64,000 bases of DNA from assembly GCF_914767665.1 (NCBI RefSeq), contig NC_059501.1, positions 1,428,501-1,492,500 of the forward strand, read 5' to 3'. The notes under the pieces were generated by a model, which ran no database searches, was not told the DNA's origin, and saw only the letters and a program-made list of their open reading frames with translations. The stretch is from Harmonia axyridis (lineage: Eukaryota > Arthropoda > Insecta > Coleoptera > Coccinellidae). Position numbers and translations under genes: made by a program. Below, piece after piece: positions 24,301 to 36,345 of this stretch (position 1 is the first letter of the stretch; the number at the start of each line of letters is the position of its first letter).

Positions 24301-26177
24301 ACAGTCGCACGTGTATTGCGTAAAACCATCAGGTGAAATTGACCCAATTGTTCAACTTTGTTCTGTTTATCTCAGAGTTTAACAACACTACGTAAATAAC
24401 TGTTAAATTTACGTACGTCTCGAATTTAAGGACTGGATATCAATGGATATGATCCTAGAGTAATTAAAAAAGAGCGATAACACAAATTTCTGACAATCGA
24501 GTACGTCGCACATCAAACAAAAATATAAACAAATAACAAAGTCATCAGGCAAAGACCTGAACTTTCACAATTGATAATAATTCCTTAAGAAATCAAGATA
24601 TTCGAGAATTTTTCAGAACATTAGTATCATGATTAAAAAACCTATCATTCAAATGGAAAAATATCGATTTCAATTGATACTCTCATTAGTCAATGTCCAA
24701 ATGAAAACAATGATTAAATAAACAATCAAACCAACAAAGCTATACAGCACAATGTTAAGTTGGCCCAATGTGTTATTTCAATAAATTACATGCCAAATGA
24801 GAATTTTCCTTGTATCAAATAAGTACCAAAAAATCCTGTCAGATAATCCTATCCTACAGAAAAACGAAAAAAAGCAAACAAAGATGATATGTGGAAAGTA
24901 TTACAATGTATAGGGACTATGTGTGTATGCAAACCATTGATTTGGATTAGAAATGATGCAAGCCAAACCAAAACAATGTATATAATGATTTCTTGATGGG
25001 AACACTCACCACATTCTGCAGCAACTTGAAACAGGCAGTCTTGAACAGCTTCAGCCGACTCATTAGATCTGGACCTTTGGAGATCATGTAGAAAGCAGAT
25101 AAGAAGACAGCAACGATTTTCTCAGGTCCCGAATAACTTTCCAGAAGGTAGTACAGCCAAGGTTGTATGGTAGCCATGCTACGATACATCTGGGAGAATG
25201 CCTCTATCAATAAGTAGATTTTACCCTGAAAAACAGTAAACGACACATGTTATTACTCTTTCAATCATTGAGAAAATTACACTTACCCTTTTCTGGAACG
25301 CTAGGATCTTCCCTGGGAGCATGGAGAACAAGATTTTGATAACGATGGTGATAAGTTTGAGGGCAAAGTCAGTTACGATGACAATCCACATCAAGTTCCA
25401 CACCGTTAATGGGTGTTGGAAAGTTCTTATGAGTGCCAAGTTCAAAACGTCGTCGAATTTCTGAAACTCGTCGTCGAAAATGAAGTGAATAAACAATAGA
25501 CATGCCGCTATGTATAGAAGAGCGACCCCAAGACTTGATATGCTCCTTCGGTGCCTCTTCGTGGCTTCTCTCCGAACAGTGGAATTGGCATTGGCGAAGG
25601 TGATCAACATTATCAAAATTATAAAAATGCCCTCGTGATAATCGTAAATACCTTTGGCAAGAAGGATCAGAATGAATGGAATGTACTTAAGAACAACCTG
25701 GAGCATCTGTTGGGCCTCCACAACCGTTTGAAGATTCTCCCCATCGGAGGCGTTGCTTGTGTCCTCCGATGATGTTGCTTCGTTCACGCTGTTGTTTGGG
25801 TTAATATGCGTGTTAGCATCGTTAGGCTCTTCTGGTTCCTCAATATTCACCACGAAACTCGGATTTACCTCGGCTGGTGCAGATTGTTGACGCAAAATAT
25901 TAGGAGGATCCGAAGAAGAAGAGGAAGGTCGATTTAAACGAGACGTGAAGGAGATGCTTACGCCGGCGTTGACCGCACGGGCGGTTTCCACCAGAGGTTG
26001 AATTTCTCTAATTACGTTATTCAGATTGTCCCGGAAATACCTAGCACTTTCCACGGTTCTTTGAAATGAATCCGAAGCCGATATCGCCGGTAAGGAATGC
26101 CTAGCCTGCGAAGACGATGCCATATCCGATAAGTTATGGAAGTTTGGAGAGCTCGATGACCTATCGTTACTTGCCAT
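21322..26177 (-). CDS. RNFT1: RNFT-type multi-pass membrane RING finger E3 ubiquitin ligase
   Basis: There are three coding exons: 25287-26177, 25010-25225 and 21322-21555. All junctions are in phase 0 with GT-AG ends, giving 446 residues, close to RNFT1/RNFT2 length. Residues ~1-155 are Ser-rich and probably cytosolic. Hydrophobic segments at about 160-177, 182-197, 216-234 and 258-288, plus more in exon 2, form the membrane domain. The C-terminal RING is C3HC4: Cys387, Cys390, Cys402, His404, Cys407, Cys410, Cys421 and Cys424 (CPIC, CRHIFCENC, CPLC), followed by the family's terminal GSTSFFVQIF. Such proteins are E3 ligases of the ER membrane, linked in mammals to ERAD and ER-phagy. ATG 26177 is chosen because the next in-frame codon upstream that could start is only GTG. 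Whether RNFT1 or RNFT2 is the closer relative cannot be decided by eye. Confidence 0.92.
22120..22690 (+). repeat. Dispersed ~0.5 kb repeat, copy 2 (in RNFT intron 2)
   Basis: Same order of blocks as 13976-14540, including TACAGGGTGTTTCTTG, GATTATACCAGTTGTTCG and CGGTAGCAGATACCACAAAA. The remaining ~2.3 kb of RNFT intron 2 holds nothing I recognise except a GGGGCGGCCATTTTG motif at about 24187. Confidence 0.65.
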
Positions 26178-26199
26178 TTTCAACACTCAACTGCACCAT
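26167..26199 (-). CDS. Candidate upstream ORF overlapping the RNFT start
   Basis: ATG at 26199 opens a 10-codon frame (MVQLSVENGK) that stops at 26167, ten bases inside the RNFT coding sequence and in a different frame. If the transcript starts upstream of 26199, ribosomes would meet this ATG first. The mRNA 5' end is unknown. Confidence 0.35.
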   Translation of the reverse strand: MVQLSVENGK

Positions 26200-27724
26200 T
26201 CTAACTTGCACACAACTCACTGGGTTTTCGGAACTGTTAACGGATCGACAAAATAAATAAACGCTATCATTCTGACCGAATTTCGACACCACTAAAGTTG
26301 ATTTAGATTATTGTCAAATATGGTGGTCTGTGTCATCATAAAGAGCATTTTGTCATTTCTGTTACTGTCGGATGTCGAAAAAGAAGCGTGCCCGCCTAGG
26401 GAATGTTCCAATCAGAAAAGACCGAGTTCCACTGGGGCAGCACTGTCGAGCGTTGCGGTTAAAGAATTTAGAAATGCAGACGCGCCCATCGTCCTCACCG
26501 GACATGCGTATTGAAATGTGGCGGAATTCAAATCAGGAATGTTGCGTTTGCTTTAAAATATGCTTGTTTTCAAATTAATTTTGAGTATCGGTTATATTTA
26601 CTCGAAAAGTAACAGAAACTATTAATTTTTTTCCTTCGATTTTAGTTTGCTACTGAGTGAACCATTTTTAGGGCCTCGCCAGAGTTTCCCAAACTTTTCC
26701 GTTAGGGATTCCAAACATGCACCACCCTTTTCATACGTATACGGGGGATAGTCGAATGAAAACCGACAAATTAATGAAAGTCTTTGTTTCTTTTCTTATT
26801 GATCATTCGTGACTTTTGCAAGAGAATCAATGTTTGGATGACAACATTTCAACAACAAAAACAAACAATTTTTATTCTGAATACGTAAATGTAAAATGAA
26901 CTAAAACATTTCTAACCCTTCAACAAATAAGTATAAATGCACGCTGAAACTTTCAGAATGCCAACTAGTTCAATTCACAACAAGCAACGATCAATATTTT
27001 CTCAAAAATACAAGACATAGAAAAAGAATCATTTATTTCTTTTATTCGTACAACCCTGTATAAATGTAGAAATGCAACCTGAGAGATTCACATGTAGAGG
27101 TTTACTCCCCTAAAGATCTTCCAAGAATTTCATCTTGGAGAGGTCAAAAAGCGGACCTAAAATGCATTCCAAAAAGGGACCACACAAAAACAAGGTGCCA
27201 TATATCTTTTGTCTACCTTTTCATCTAATACTGCATTTTTTCATTCAACTGCAACTTCTATTGTAGCGATTTCATGTCGGTATTTGGAAGTAGAAGGCAA
27301 AACAATGCCACACCTAAAACATTTCTTAGAATAAGTTTTCTATATGAGATAAGTGTATAGTGTGTATCAAAGTTTATCGTCACCCTATATATTTCAGCCC
27401 CTATGCAAAATATAAAACTATCGAATATCAATTCTCTTCGTTTAGGTGATAGAGAATGAAAAAATTTAAAATACCTTTAAAATTCATCCGAGGTAATGAT
27501 CTTGAAAGAATAATAACAATTTAATAAACCATTGAAGTTGGTTTTATTTCGAAATGAGAAGAAAAAGTTCGACAAACTGCTTGTCTGAGAATTATGCATG
27601 TTTAGTTTGAAAATTTTGATTTTCTATTATATCATGACCTACAATGTTTCAAATTCTCTTTCATAAAAGCAATTTTTAGGAGTTTTTAAGTAAAGTTTGT
27701 CTTGAATGTTTTCTTCAAAATTGT
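26200..27724. other. RNFT 5' flank and intergenic DNA
   Basis: The 26380-26540 part is CpG-richer and has plus-strand frames (e.g. MSKKKRARLGNVP at 26372) starting ~200 bp from the divergent RNFT start. I found no second exon or family match. The rest is AT-rich and no gene is recognised. Confidence 0.35.
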
Positions 27725-30700
27725 TTAATTTTTTTCACGTTCTTGTTTTTTTGTGACTAATAAAAAACAGCATAGGTGAATAGAGTTATTCAATTCTAAA
27801 ATAATTTCTTCACACACTTTTGTTGTATTTGTAAATAAGCATCTCAAATTTATTTAGGGAACAATATATTCAGTGTGGTTTATTCTTTGGGTGAAAATGA
27901 TATCATCTCACCTAGCATGCCAGTACCCACAGTGAAAAATGGTGGAGCACAACCTGATTTCAACAAAGTAGGAAATACAAGATTGCCAGAAGTGGCTCCC
28001 AATCTACCACACATCATTGTAACAGACACTGTCATAGTTCTAAAAAAAATTGAGTGATTATTTTTCATCTATTTCGTCTTTGATTTGAGTACCTCAAAGA
28101 TGTTGGAAATAGGTCCACAACAACACTCAGTATAACATTGATACTGATACTTCCCAGTCCGATGAAAAGTGATGAAATTACCAGGGTGGCTTCAGAACTT
28201 TGTGCAAAATACATACTGTAACCACATAAGCCAGAAGAAAACCCTAGTATGACTAAAAGTTAAAATTTGTTATTCCACGGCAACAAGTTATTTTTTGTTG
28301 TTACTCACAAATAAGTTTTTTCTTTCCAAGATAATTTATCAGGGAACCAGCAACAATATACCCAAATAAAGTAACAGTAGAAACTATCATTGCATTCACA
28401 TAAACTTTAAGGTTCGTATTCTGGAAATAAATATAAGAATAATATTGAATATTTCTTATTAGAAATGCAGTTATTCTGATGGTAGGCTGTGCGAAAAAAT
28501 TGAGTTCCGAAATTTTTCTACATAAGAGCAAAACTACGTCAAAGTTATGGAATCCTTAAGATAATTAATTTTTAATGTGATTTTCAAAAGTTACAATGTC
28601 CAAATTATTATTTTTAAAAGGATTCCCAATATATTTGTGTTGTTATCAGAGTAGAAGTACGTCAGTGAGTAAATCAATTAAAAAGGATATTATCAATGTA
28701 AGAATTATTTTGGTCCAATACGATAAAAATTATCAGTCATTTAATTTTTCATTCAAAAATTTATAAGCAACAAGACGAAGTTTAGAAAACGCTGAAAGAT
28801 GATCGATTGAGTAGACACTTACAACCACACATTCAGTAGTAGCAGTAACATTTTTTGGCCTTATTGTTTCCAACATGGTGCAAAGGTCAGCGGAAGTATT
28901 ATTATTGTAATATTCATAGTCGTGTATTGCTTGGAATAATTGGGGAAGCCATAATCTTAAGGTATTCAAGCTGAAAAGAGAAAATATTATTTAAACTCAT
29001 TTTAATTATTTCAGTTGTAATTATATTTATTATAAACGCAACTAAACTAGTATACATCTTATTTAAAAAAAATATTTTCGAATGTGGAGCGTCACTTATT
29101 AAGTCCCGAACATAATCAGTGAAAATACATTTTCTCTTGAAAATTTGACTTTATTAATCAACATAATCATCTTCAAGAGTGATGTATAGCCTCTCCAACT
29201 TTTCAATATCTTTTTTATTGAAATATTCTCATTTGCCTCCATTAGAGCTAAATTTCTTTCTATGGATGATACTTTTGAGGTCTGTAAATTGCCTGTAATC
29301 GCTTGGGGTCAAATCTGGAGAATAAGGTGGGTGATCAAGCAGTTGGAAGCACAATTGGTTCAATTTAACCATGAATTTTATTGATTTGTGACAAGGGACA
29401 TTGTTTTGGTAAAAGAAAATAATTATTTTATTTTGCATTGGAAGACGTTTTGTCTTGAATGCTGCAATCAATCAATACAATAACCTAATATAACATTCAC
29501 TGTTGATGACCTTTGTCAAGACCATTGGTTCATCAACCATGTTCAAAGTTAGCATAATATTATCTCTTAACCGTTTGATATCAATGGAGCAGAGTCTGAA
29601 TATTACTAGCTTTGTTTCACAGTACTTCATCAATACTGAAATCTCGTTTTTATCCATTTTTCAAGCAACAACAAATACAGCTTCACTAAAAAAAGAGTGG
29701 TATGGCTCGGGACTTTTAGAGTGACGTGTTAACTTAAGAAATTCAACAAACCTCATCATTTGCATCATTTGCAATAAGCATACCAGAAGAATGTTTTGCA
29801 GCAATGGAGGAGCAAATAATGGCTTCAGCTGTGAGAACCCCTGTGAAAAAGTTTTTCTCGATGTTTTTTCAGATATTTGGACCTCACCATCAGCAGTCTT
29901 GTTCTCTTTTGCTTTCGTCTCTTCTATCAGTGTTTTGATCTGAAATGATTCTTTTCAAAATATAAATTTGCGTTGTTTCTATTATACATCTTCGAATTTT
30001 TAAGGAGAAGCTTTTTAGTATTAATAATTTTGTGGGTTTCTACTTATAAATTATCATATATAATACGGGGTCTTTTAAAAATCAATGATACTTTTGAAAT
30101 ATAGTTGATTTACTTATCCCAGACAAAGAATTTGAATTAAAATTGATATTGAAGAATATTTATAATCCTTAATTTCGTCATTTCATCAGATAGATTAGTT
30201 GCCTCTCTGTCAGTATTACTGATAAGTTGTGAAGAACATTTCAACGGTCACTATGACGTTGCAATCATTTATAAAAACTCTAAAAGATTGTGTGAAAATT
30301 TTCAGCTCTTCTCCTTACCGGATATGTTTCTGCAGGTTTTCCTGTATTCAAGCTGTAAACCTTCTTCATAACATTGAGCGCTTCTTCGTTTCTACCTATT
30401 GACATCAAAAACTTTGGACTCTCTGGTAAAAAGAAGAAGACAACACCACCCAGCAAAGGCGCAAAAGCGCTTACTAGAAGTAGGACGTTCCAAGAATGTA
30501 TTCCTGAAAAATGTTACCACTTAATACGTCATAATCAGATATTTGGTGTCATATTTATATAGGATCATTCCGAGAGAAAATAAGTATATATTTCTGAAAC
30601 ATAGCTATCAAAAAATTGTCCATTTTCGTTTTGAAATAGTAAAAAAATTTGATATTTTTATGTTCTAATTTTCAGACGGATTTCGAGCTGAAAATCTTCA

Positions 30701-33537
30701 ATATACTTACTGAAATAGTCAAACAAAACGATATCTATTTCTTCAGGTAGAATAAGGGCTGCTAGGAGTGGTAAACATATTGTACCAGCGCTGAAAATTA
30801 TACCTAGGACCATTTGTACTCTTGCTCTATATTTGGCACAATGAAATTCTGATAAATAGCATGTTAGGGCAGCAAAGGGTCCGTTTATTCTGAAAAAAAA
30901 GGTCTATTCATTCCATTTCTTCGAAGAGGTTAATGAATCTGATCCAGAAACCCCTGGGATATTTTTTTTTACATTTTAATTCAGCATAAAACAATTTTTT
31001 TTCAATTTCAATATCTCAGGATCTGTCAGATTTCGTTCAAAGTTTAGCAAGGTATGTATTAGCTTTTACAGGAAAAAAATATCGAATTTTTCTGATCTAA
31101 TTTTTTTCGGTTATATGCAAATACTTTGAATTCAAATTTGAAGGAGTGCGTAAATTTTTACTTCACGTCAGTGCTATTCTAATTCCTTTTACTTACATAA
31201 ATCCTCCTAAAAACTTTGTTATCATTAAGAGGGTCAAAGTTTGTGAAAATGAACTCATGACAACAAATAAACTATCCAGAAAAAATCCTATGTACAATAA
31301 TTTTTTTCTACCTAGAGTATCACAGAGATAGCCCCAAATGAAGGCACTCGAAATCATTCCTGAAAAAAAAAATGAATATATTCCAATATCGATCATTCAT
31401 TTGGAAATTGAAGAAAAATTTTTAAACCCCTTTGATAAGGTTTTTATGAGATATAATTCAAATAAGAGATAGATATACCTATGTAATTCACGAGAAGTCA
31501 GTACCTGACTATTTTTATCTCAATAATCATATTAAATAATATGAAAAGAAAATTCTAAAACATTGAATTAAAAAAAAATAAACAAAACGAAATAAAAACC
31601 AAAAATTTGAAAAACATAAGTATTTTGAAACTTAAATTCAGATGATGAATAATCTAGTACAATGTACGATGAACGTTTTTTTTTTCAATATATTGAGTGT
31701 TTCATATTTGAGTCAACTGGGGCTCATCTAGAATATTGATTCAAAGCAATCTACAGTTCTGGACATTCTTGTGAATTATTCTCTATTTCCTCTCATGTCT
31801 TTTCCCAAACAAGACTTAATTCTGATTGTATTGTGTCAGGTCAGATGTGAAATGAGTCATTGCTGAAGGTTAGGGGTGGTTTGACACCCTGTGAGTCACC
31901 GAAACATCCCTTTTCTATTACTTGGGGGAAGTAATAAGATCTACGAAAAATTACAATTGTTGGAGCTGAATGCAGAAGAAACTCAAAGAAGAAGTTGATA
32001 TAAAATTTTGAATGAGCTAGAGATTCGAAATATTCAGGTTATTTTCAGGGTACGAATATCTCGGTTGAGTTTGTTTATAGTCGAAATGCATTCAATGGTT
32101 TCGGAGTTAGGCCGATATGAAAAATTATTTTTTCAATAATCATAAAATGAGAAACTCGACTGCAACCAAACTGCAAATTGAATATCTATATATACCGGAT
32201 GTATCTTAAAAGTTGAAGGCATTAACTATAGATTCCTCATATCAAAGAAAACAAGCCAAACGATTATTGATTTCTGTGCTATCAAAAGGACAGGATTGTA
32301 TTAGCCAACTAAAGCCACAAAATGCATATAACTTTTCTCCTGAGCCGAATCTGCAAATATGGTAAATGAGAAGAGTGTTTTACTTACTGAGAGGAGTCTA
32401 TAGTTAAATTTAGTTTATTTTAAACTTCATAATATTTCGGAGAGGTTTGATTTTTTCTATACCCAGTTCAAATTTTCATATTATGTTACCTATGTATGTA
32501 ACAGCATTCAGAACTCCTTTATCTCCCAAAGAAAGGCTAAGGTCACACTGCGCAGCTGGGAAAACGTAAGACATGGTGGTGGTCTCGAAAATGGAAGACC
32601 ATCCTGAAGGAATTGCTATAAGTATGAGGATCAAGTTGAATTTTCCAAATTTAGTAGCTGATATTGCTTCCTCGAAATCTGCTGCACCTGCAAAAATTTC
32701 TTCGTTATATATTTTGTTTAAATAAGAAATGATGTACCGGATGTTCCTAAATTTTAGGTACCTATAAATATAAATGAAAATGAGAAATTCCTTGGAAAAT
32801 ATTAAGAAAAAATTCGTAATGATTATACCATGATATTATATTACATTGATGGAATCTTTATCAATAATTGCTACAGATTGGAAAAATAAACACTTGAACT
32901 ATTAATTACTTTATTGATCGCATATTATTAATAGGATTTTCATGACAATTTGTATTTTCCTGAGGATTTAGAGATAATTTTTCTCTCAGATAAAGCAAAA
33001 TAACAAAAAAGAATAAGTTAAGTACTAGATCATAGTTTCTTTATTCATTTTTGTGAACTACCAGTTAACCACCAAATAAAAGTTCTGGTCTGGAGGAACA
33101 AAAGCAGGCACTGAATATCACCCTGTAGATTTGAAATCGAAATTGGCATACCACATGATGAAAAAAATTCAATAAATTCATAACTACTGGATGTTCTTTC
33201 TATTTCACTCTGTATGAATTCAATACATCTCCACATTTTTATTCGAAGATGGGTTTGAAATTTCGTATAAGATCTATGAGTTTCGTTGCGCCATCTTCTG
33301 TAGGTTAGTGACACTAGGTAGAGGGTAAATCAGATCCCTTAGTTCAACTTTTCAAACTTGTAAATTGGTGGATGTTCTGCGTCTTTGTATCTGGACTTAT
33401 TTTCATGCAATTGTCGAGGATTTGAGAAATATTTTCTGAATTTGGACATCAACTGGTGCCCTCTACTTTGTTTTCATATATTATATATTACCATCAGCGG
33501 ACTTTCCCAATGACGAGATGTTAAAGAAAACTAGCAT
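27725..33537 (-). CDS. SV2-like major facilitator transporter, copy A
   Basis: Exons on the minus strand: 33492-33537, 32490-32687, 31197-31359, 30711-30889, 30319-30503, 29752-29939, 28823-28970, 28309-28420, 28093-28252, 27912-28039 and probably 27725-27795. The sum is about 525 codons, near the usual ~500-550. ETTTMSYVFPAAQCD follows TM1. The cytoplasmic motif GYLCDTLGRKK (Asp95) is the MFS motif A. PESPKF (222-227) after TM6 is typical of the SV2/SVOP and sugar-porter families. The extracytoplasmic loop in exon 7 carries an NNTS glycosylation sequon and two Cys. A membrane solute transporter is expected; the substrate is unknown. The first exon (15 residues) and last exon are the least certain, because the last (71 bp) is longer than the 53 bp of copies B-D and lacks their LPK tail. 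A mariner fossil sits in intron 6 and a dispersed repeat in intron 1. Confidence 0.82.
29089..29733 (-). mobile_element. mariner fossil with both inverted ends, internally deleted
   Basis: Inverted ends: CGTCACTTATTAAGTCCCG at 29092-29110 and the inverse of CGTCACTCTAAAAGTCCCG near 29729. On the minus strand the N-terminal MDKNEISVLMKYC and the C-terminal CHKSIKFMVKLNQL, PPYSPDLTPSDY and KKFSS segments are recognisable mariner transposase. A large part is missing between them. The catalytic Asp that normally precedes N-A-P-C-H is Asn here (YQNNVPCH), so the copy is dead. It lies in intron 6 of SV2L-A, about 18 bp from the exon 6 donor. Confidence 0.85.
32735..33215 (+). repeat. Dispersed ~0.5 kb repeat, copy 3 (in SV2L-A intron 1)
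   Basis: A more diverged relative of 13976-14540 and 22120-22690. It shares GTAATGATTATACCA, TTTTCCTGAGGATTT, CTACCAGT..ACCAC and the CACCCTGTAGATTTG block. Non-coding. Confidence 0.5.
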
Positions 33538-33639
33538 CGAGAAAACCTTCACTACGATACTAAGTACCTATGGGATAGAAGATTGGGAAAGGGAGTTCAT
33601 AATTCAAGTTCTCAAAAAAAATACCATTTAATAGTACAT

Positions 33640-33965
33640 AGTCTATACTATATTAAACTCGTAAGCGCTCCTCCCACCGAAAATCGAACGATTTTGGACC
33701 GATTTTGCGGTCGAGTGTTCTCGGCTCTGGGAGAGATACGAGAAAAACTAAAAGTACGGAAAGAAAGAGAAAATGTCGAATTAACTAACGCGGATATTCC
33801 CGTTTCCCGATTTTTCGGGATAACCTGGGAATGAACGGATAAAGTTTGGGAAATTTCCCGACGAATTTCCAGATTCACGTCGACGTGAACGACCAATAGG
33901 AAAATACTACGATGTCCTTGGGTAGCAACGGGCCTAGCAACGTCCGCGGCAATTGACGTTTCTAG
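33640..33965. promoter_or_regulatory. CpG-richer block upstream of SV2L-A
   Basis: The composition is clearly higher in CpG than the flanks, and the block begins about 100 bp upstream of the SV2L-A start on the minus strand. It contains a GTAGCAACGGGCCTAGCAACG stretch whose two inexact half-sites resemble RFX X-box halves. Promoter function is inference; no coding sequence is recognised. Confidence 0.35.
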
Positions 33966-34683
33966 AATATTTAGGTTTTATATTATTTTTACCGTGTCCA
34001 TTAGAGGGCTCTTGATGAATAGAACTATTTGAAATATGAATAACTGTATAATAAAATCAAGGATCAATCTAATAATCTATTCAAAATATTCTGACGTTTT
34101 AACCAATTCTGTGCTCATTCATGAAATCGTCGAAATACAGAATGAAAATGGGAAACGTCAGATGATATTTTAATGGAAATGTTGAAATTTGGACGAATCG
34201 AGAGGAAATATGCAAGAAAAGATGAATCAGATGCGATTTATATCCCTTTTTCCATGTATATTTTATGATATTTTCAAGCGGAATCGTTTTGTGTCAGTGG
34301 AAAGCTTGGTTTGCCAGAAGCCTCTACAGGAGTCATTTGGTTATTTGAAAAGTTTTTAACGAGAAATTTGAGGAAATAATAGACTACACCTGTATGTACC
34401 GCCCTTTTATGATGGTATTTTTGCGTTTTGTTGATATTTTCATGGAAATTGGTCAAATCTTGAAGCATTCCGTTTCATGTGAATTGTCAAGGTAAATATA
34501 TCATTTTGGAAAGATATCAGCATTTGAGGCGAAGAAAACTGGTAGGTAGAGATATTTTAATTCGATTTCCCTTATATTTAACGATTTTTTAAACGAAATT
34601 CATGAAAATTCATCAATTTATAGAATCTCTGTCACCAGTTATTTTGACATTATTCGTATAAGAAGCACAAATGCACCTAAATA

Positions 34684-34760
34684 TGCAAAGGCATTGTGGC
34701 CGGGTCGTTAGGGATGTAGTCGTACAATCTGAGGTCTGCGAGTTCAAATCTTGCAGCAGG
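34684..34760 (+). repeat. tRNA-like sequence (SINE or tRNA pseudogene)
   Basis: TGTGGCCGGGTCGTTAGGG resembles an A-box/D-arm, and CTGCGAGTTCAAATCTTGCAG makes a T-arm with a B-box-like loop, followed within 10 bases by a run of T's as in Pol III termination. The acceptor stem cannot be closed convincingly, so a functional tRNA is unlikely. Confidence 0.45.
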
Positions 34761-34993
34761 TGATAATTTTTTTTTTTTAATTTTTCGCCAGTTATTAATT
34801 TTTATATTATTTGGCGGTGAATGCTTCGGATTATTGAAATGGATCAATTTTTTGTTTAGTCTATTGTGTGAATGATTTCGTAGTATACACATATAATTAT
34901 GTTTTTCCGATTTTCAAAGTACATATAAGAATAACGATTATACATTGTTTTTTTTCAAGTTGCCTATTGGAGGTTTTTCGATAAATTGACCAT

Positions 34994-35870
34994 ATTATAC
35001 AGGGTGTACAATTTTCGAGCGCCAATTATGCTTTTCTGTAAAATTGAAAACTTATGAAATCTGAAAATTGAAATTTCAAGTTAGATTTCTCTCACATAAT
35101 TTGCGAAGATATACGTGCGATGAATAACGTTTATACAGAGTGTACAATTTCCGAGATGTCTCTGGAGAACTGAAAACTTTTCTTATAGTTGTCATGTTAG
35201 CTCTATAGGTTATCATTCAATTGCATAATTCTTGAAGGTATACAGGTGGGGATTGACGATTATATACAGGGTGTACAATTTTCAAGCGCCAATTATACAT
35301 TTCTGGAAAATCGAGACCTTATGAAATCTGGAAATTGGAATAAGAGCTTTAGATTTGTTTTCTCTTGCATAATTTGCGAAGATATACGTGCGATGAATAT
35401 TTTTTATACAGAAAGCACAATTTCTGAGTTCCAATTGGACGACTCTGGATAACTGAAACCTGTTGAAATCTGATAGTTGAGATCTTAGTTCCAGGTTATT
35501 TTTTTTTTGCATAATTGTTGAAGGTATACAGTAAGCGACTGACGATCATATACAGGGTGTATTATTTTCGAGTACCAATTAGATTTTTATGCAGAAATGT
35601 GAAATATTGAACCATCGGAATATAAGCTTCAGGTTTTTTTTTCATAGTTTGTGAGGAAATATATTATAATTGATTCAAAATTATACTGGGTGTACAATTT
35701 AGTGGCAATTAGCCATTTCTGAATTATTAAATCTGAAAATTGAGATTATAGCTTTTGCTTATTTTTCCAATGCATAATTCATTAACTCATCAGACATGTT
35801 GATTGTCATTTTAAGTTTCTTCTATGTGTTTCAACAAAAACTTTATATACAGGATGTTTCATGTAAATAT
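34994..35870 (+). repeat. Tandem ~130-150-bp repeats starting TACAGGGTGTACAATTTTC
   Basis: Starts near 34998, 35133, 35262, 35405, 35550, 35684 and 35848 share TACAGGGTGTACAATTT-like openings. Within each unit come CCAATTA..TTTCTG, then TGAAATCTGAAAATTG, then GCATAATTTGCGAAG or TTGAAGGTATACAG. The units differ by many substitutions. The same internal order appears once per unit in the 1-2870 array. Confidence 0.75.
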
Positions 35871-36051
35871 ACAGTTTATAAAGGGTCGAGTTGATTGTCA
35901 CTCGATAGGAATTATTCGATATTATTCCAATCCTCAAATTACATACAAGATGCGGGTTACTCACGCGTATATTCATGAATCCTTAGTATCTCGCTTTATC
36001 TCAGTGCGATATCGATTTTACAGGAGATATGGGAGTATTTATGAATGAATT

Positions 36052-36345
36052 AAAAAGTAGATCTATGGGCTATATTGATCAACCTAAAAGGTAGATCTAT
36101 GGGCTGTATTGATCCACCTACAAGGTAGATCAATGGGCAACATTGATCTACCTACAAGGTAGATCTGTGGGCAACATTGATCTACCTACAAGGTAGATCT
36201 GTGGGCAACATTGATCAACCTACAAGGTAGATCTATGGGCAACATTGATCAACCTACAAGGTAGATCTATGGGCAATGTGGATCTATGGGCTTTATTGAT
36301 CCACAGGATATATTGATCTACCTACAAGGTAGATCTACGGCGTGT
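36052..36345 (+). repeat. 34-bp minisatellite (about 8 copies)
   Basis: The unit GGGCAACATTGATCTACCTA + CAAGGTAGATCTRT is repeated head to tail, with the last units shortened. Each unit contains the inverted repeat GATCTACC-tacaa-GGTAGATC. The array runs directly into the LINE fragment on its right. Confidence 0.9.

Noticed and set aside
26311..26578. Plus-strand frames (MSKKKRARLG...) divergent from RNFT
   Set aside because: Could be a first exon of a divergent gene, but no second exon, donor or homologous family could be identified. Recorded only as flank.
34677..34760. Functional tRNA gene
   Set aside because: A-box and B-box-like parts exist but the acceptor stem does not close and the D-arm is irregular. 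A SINE or pseudogene is more likely.
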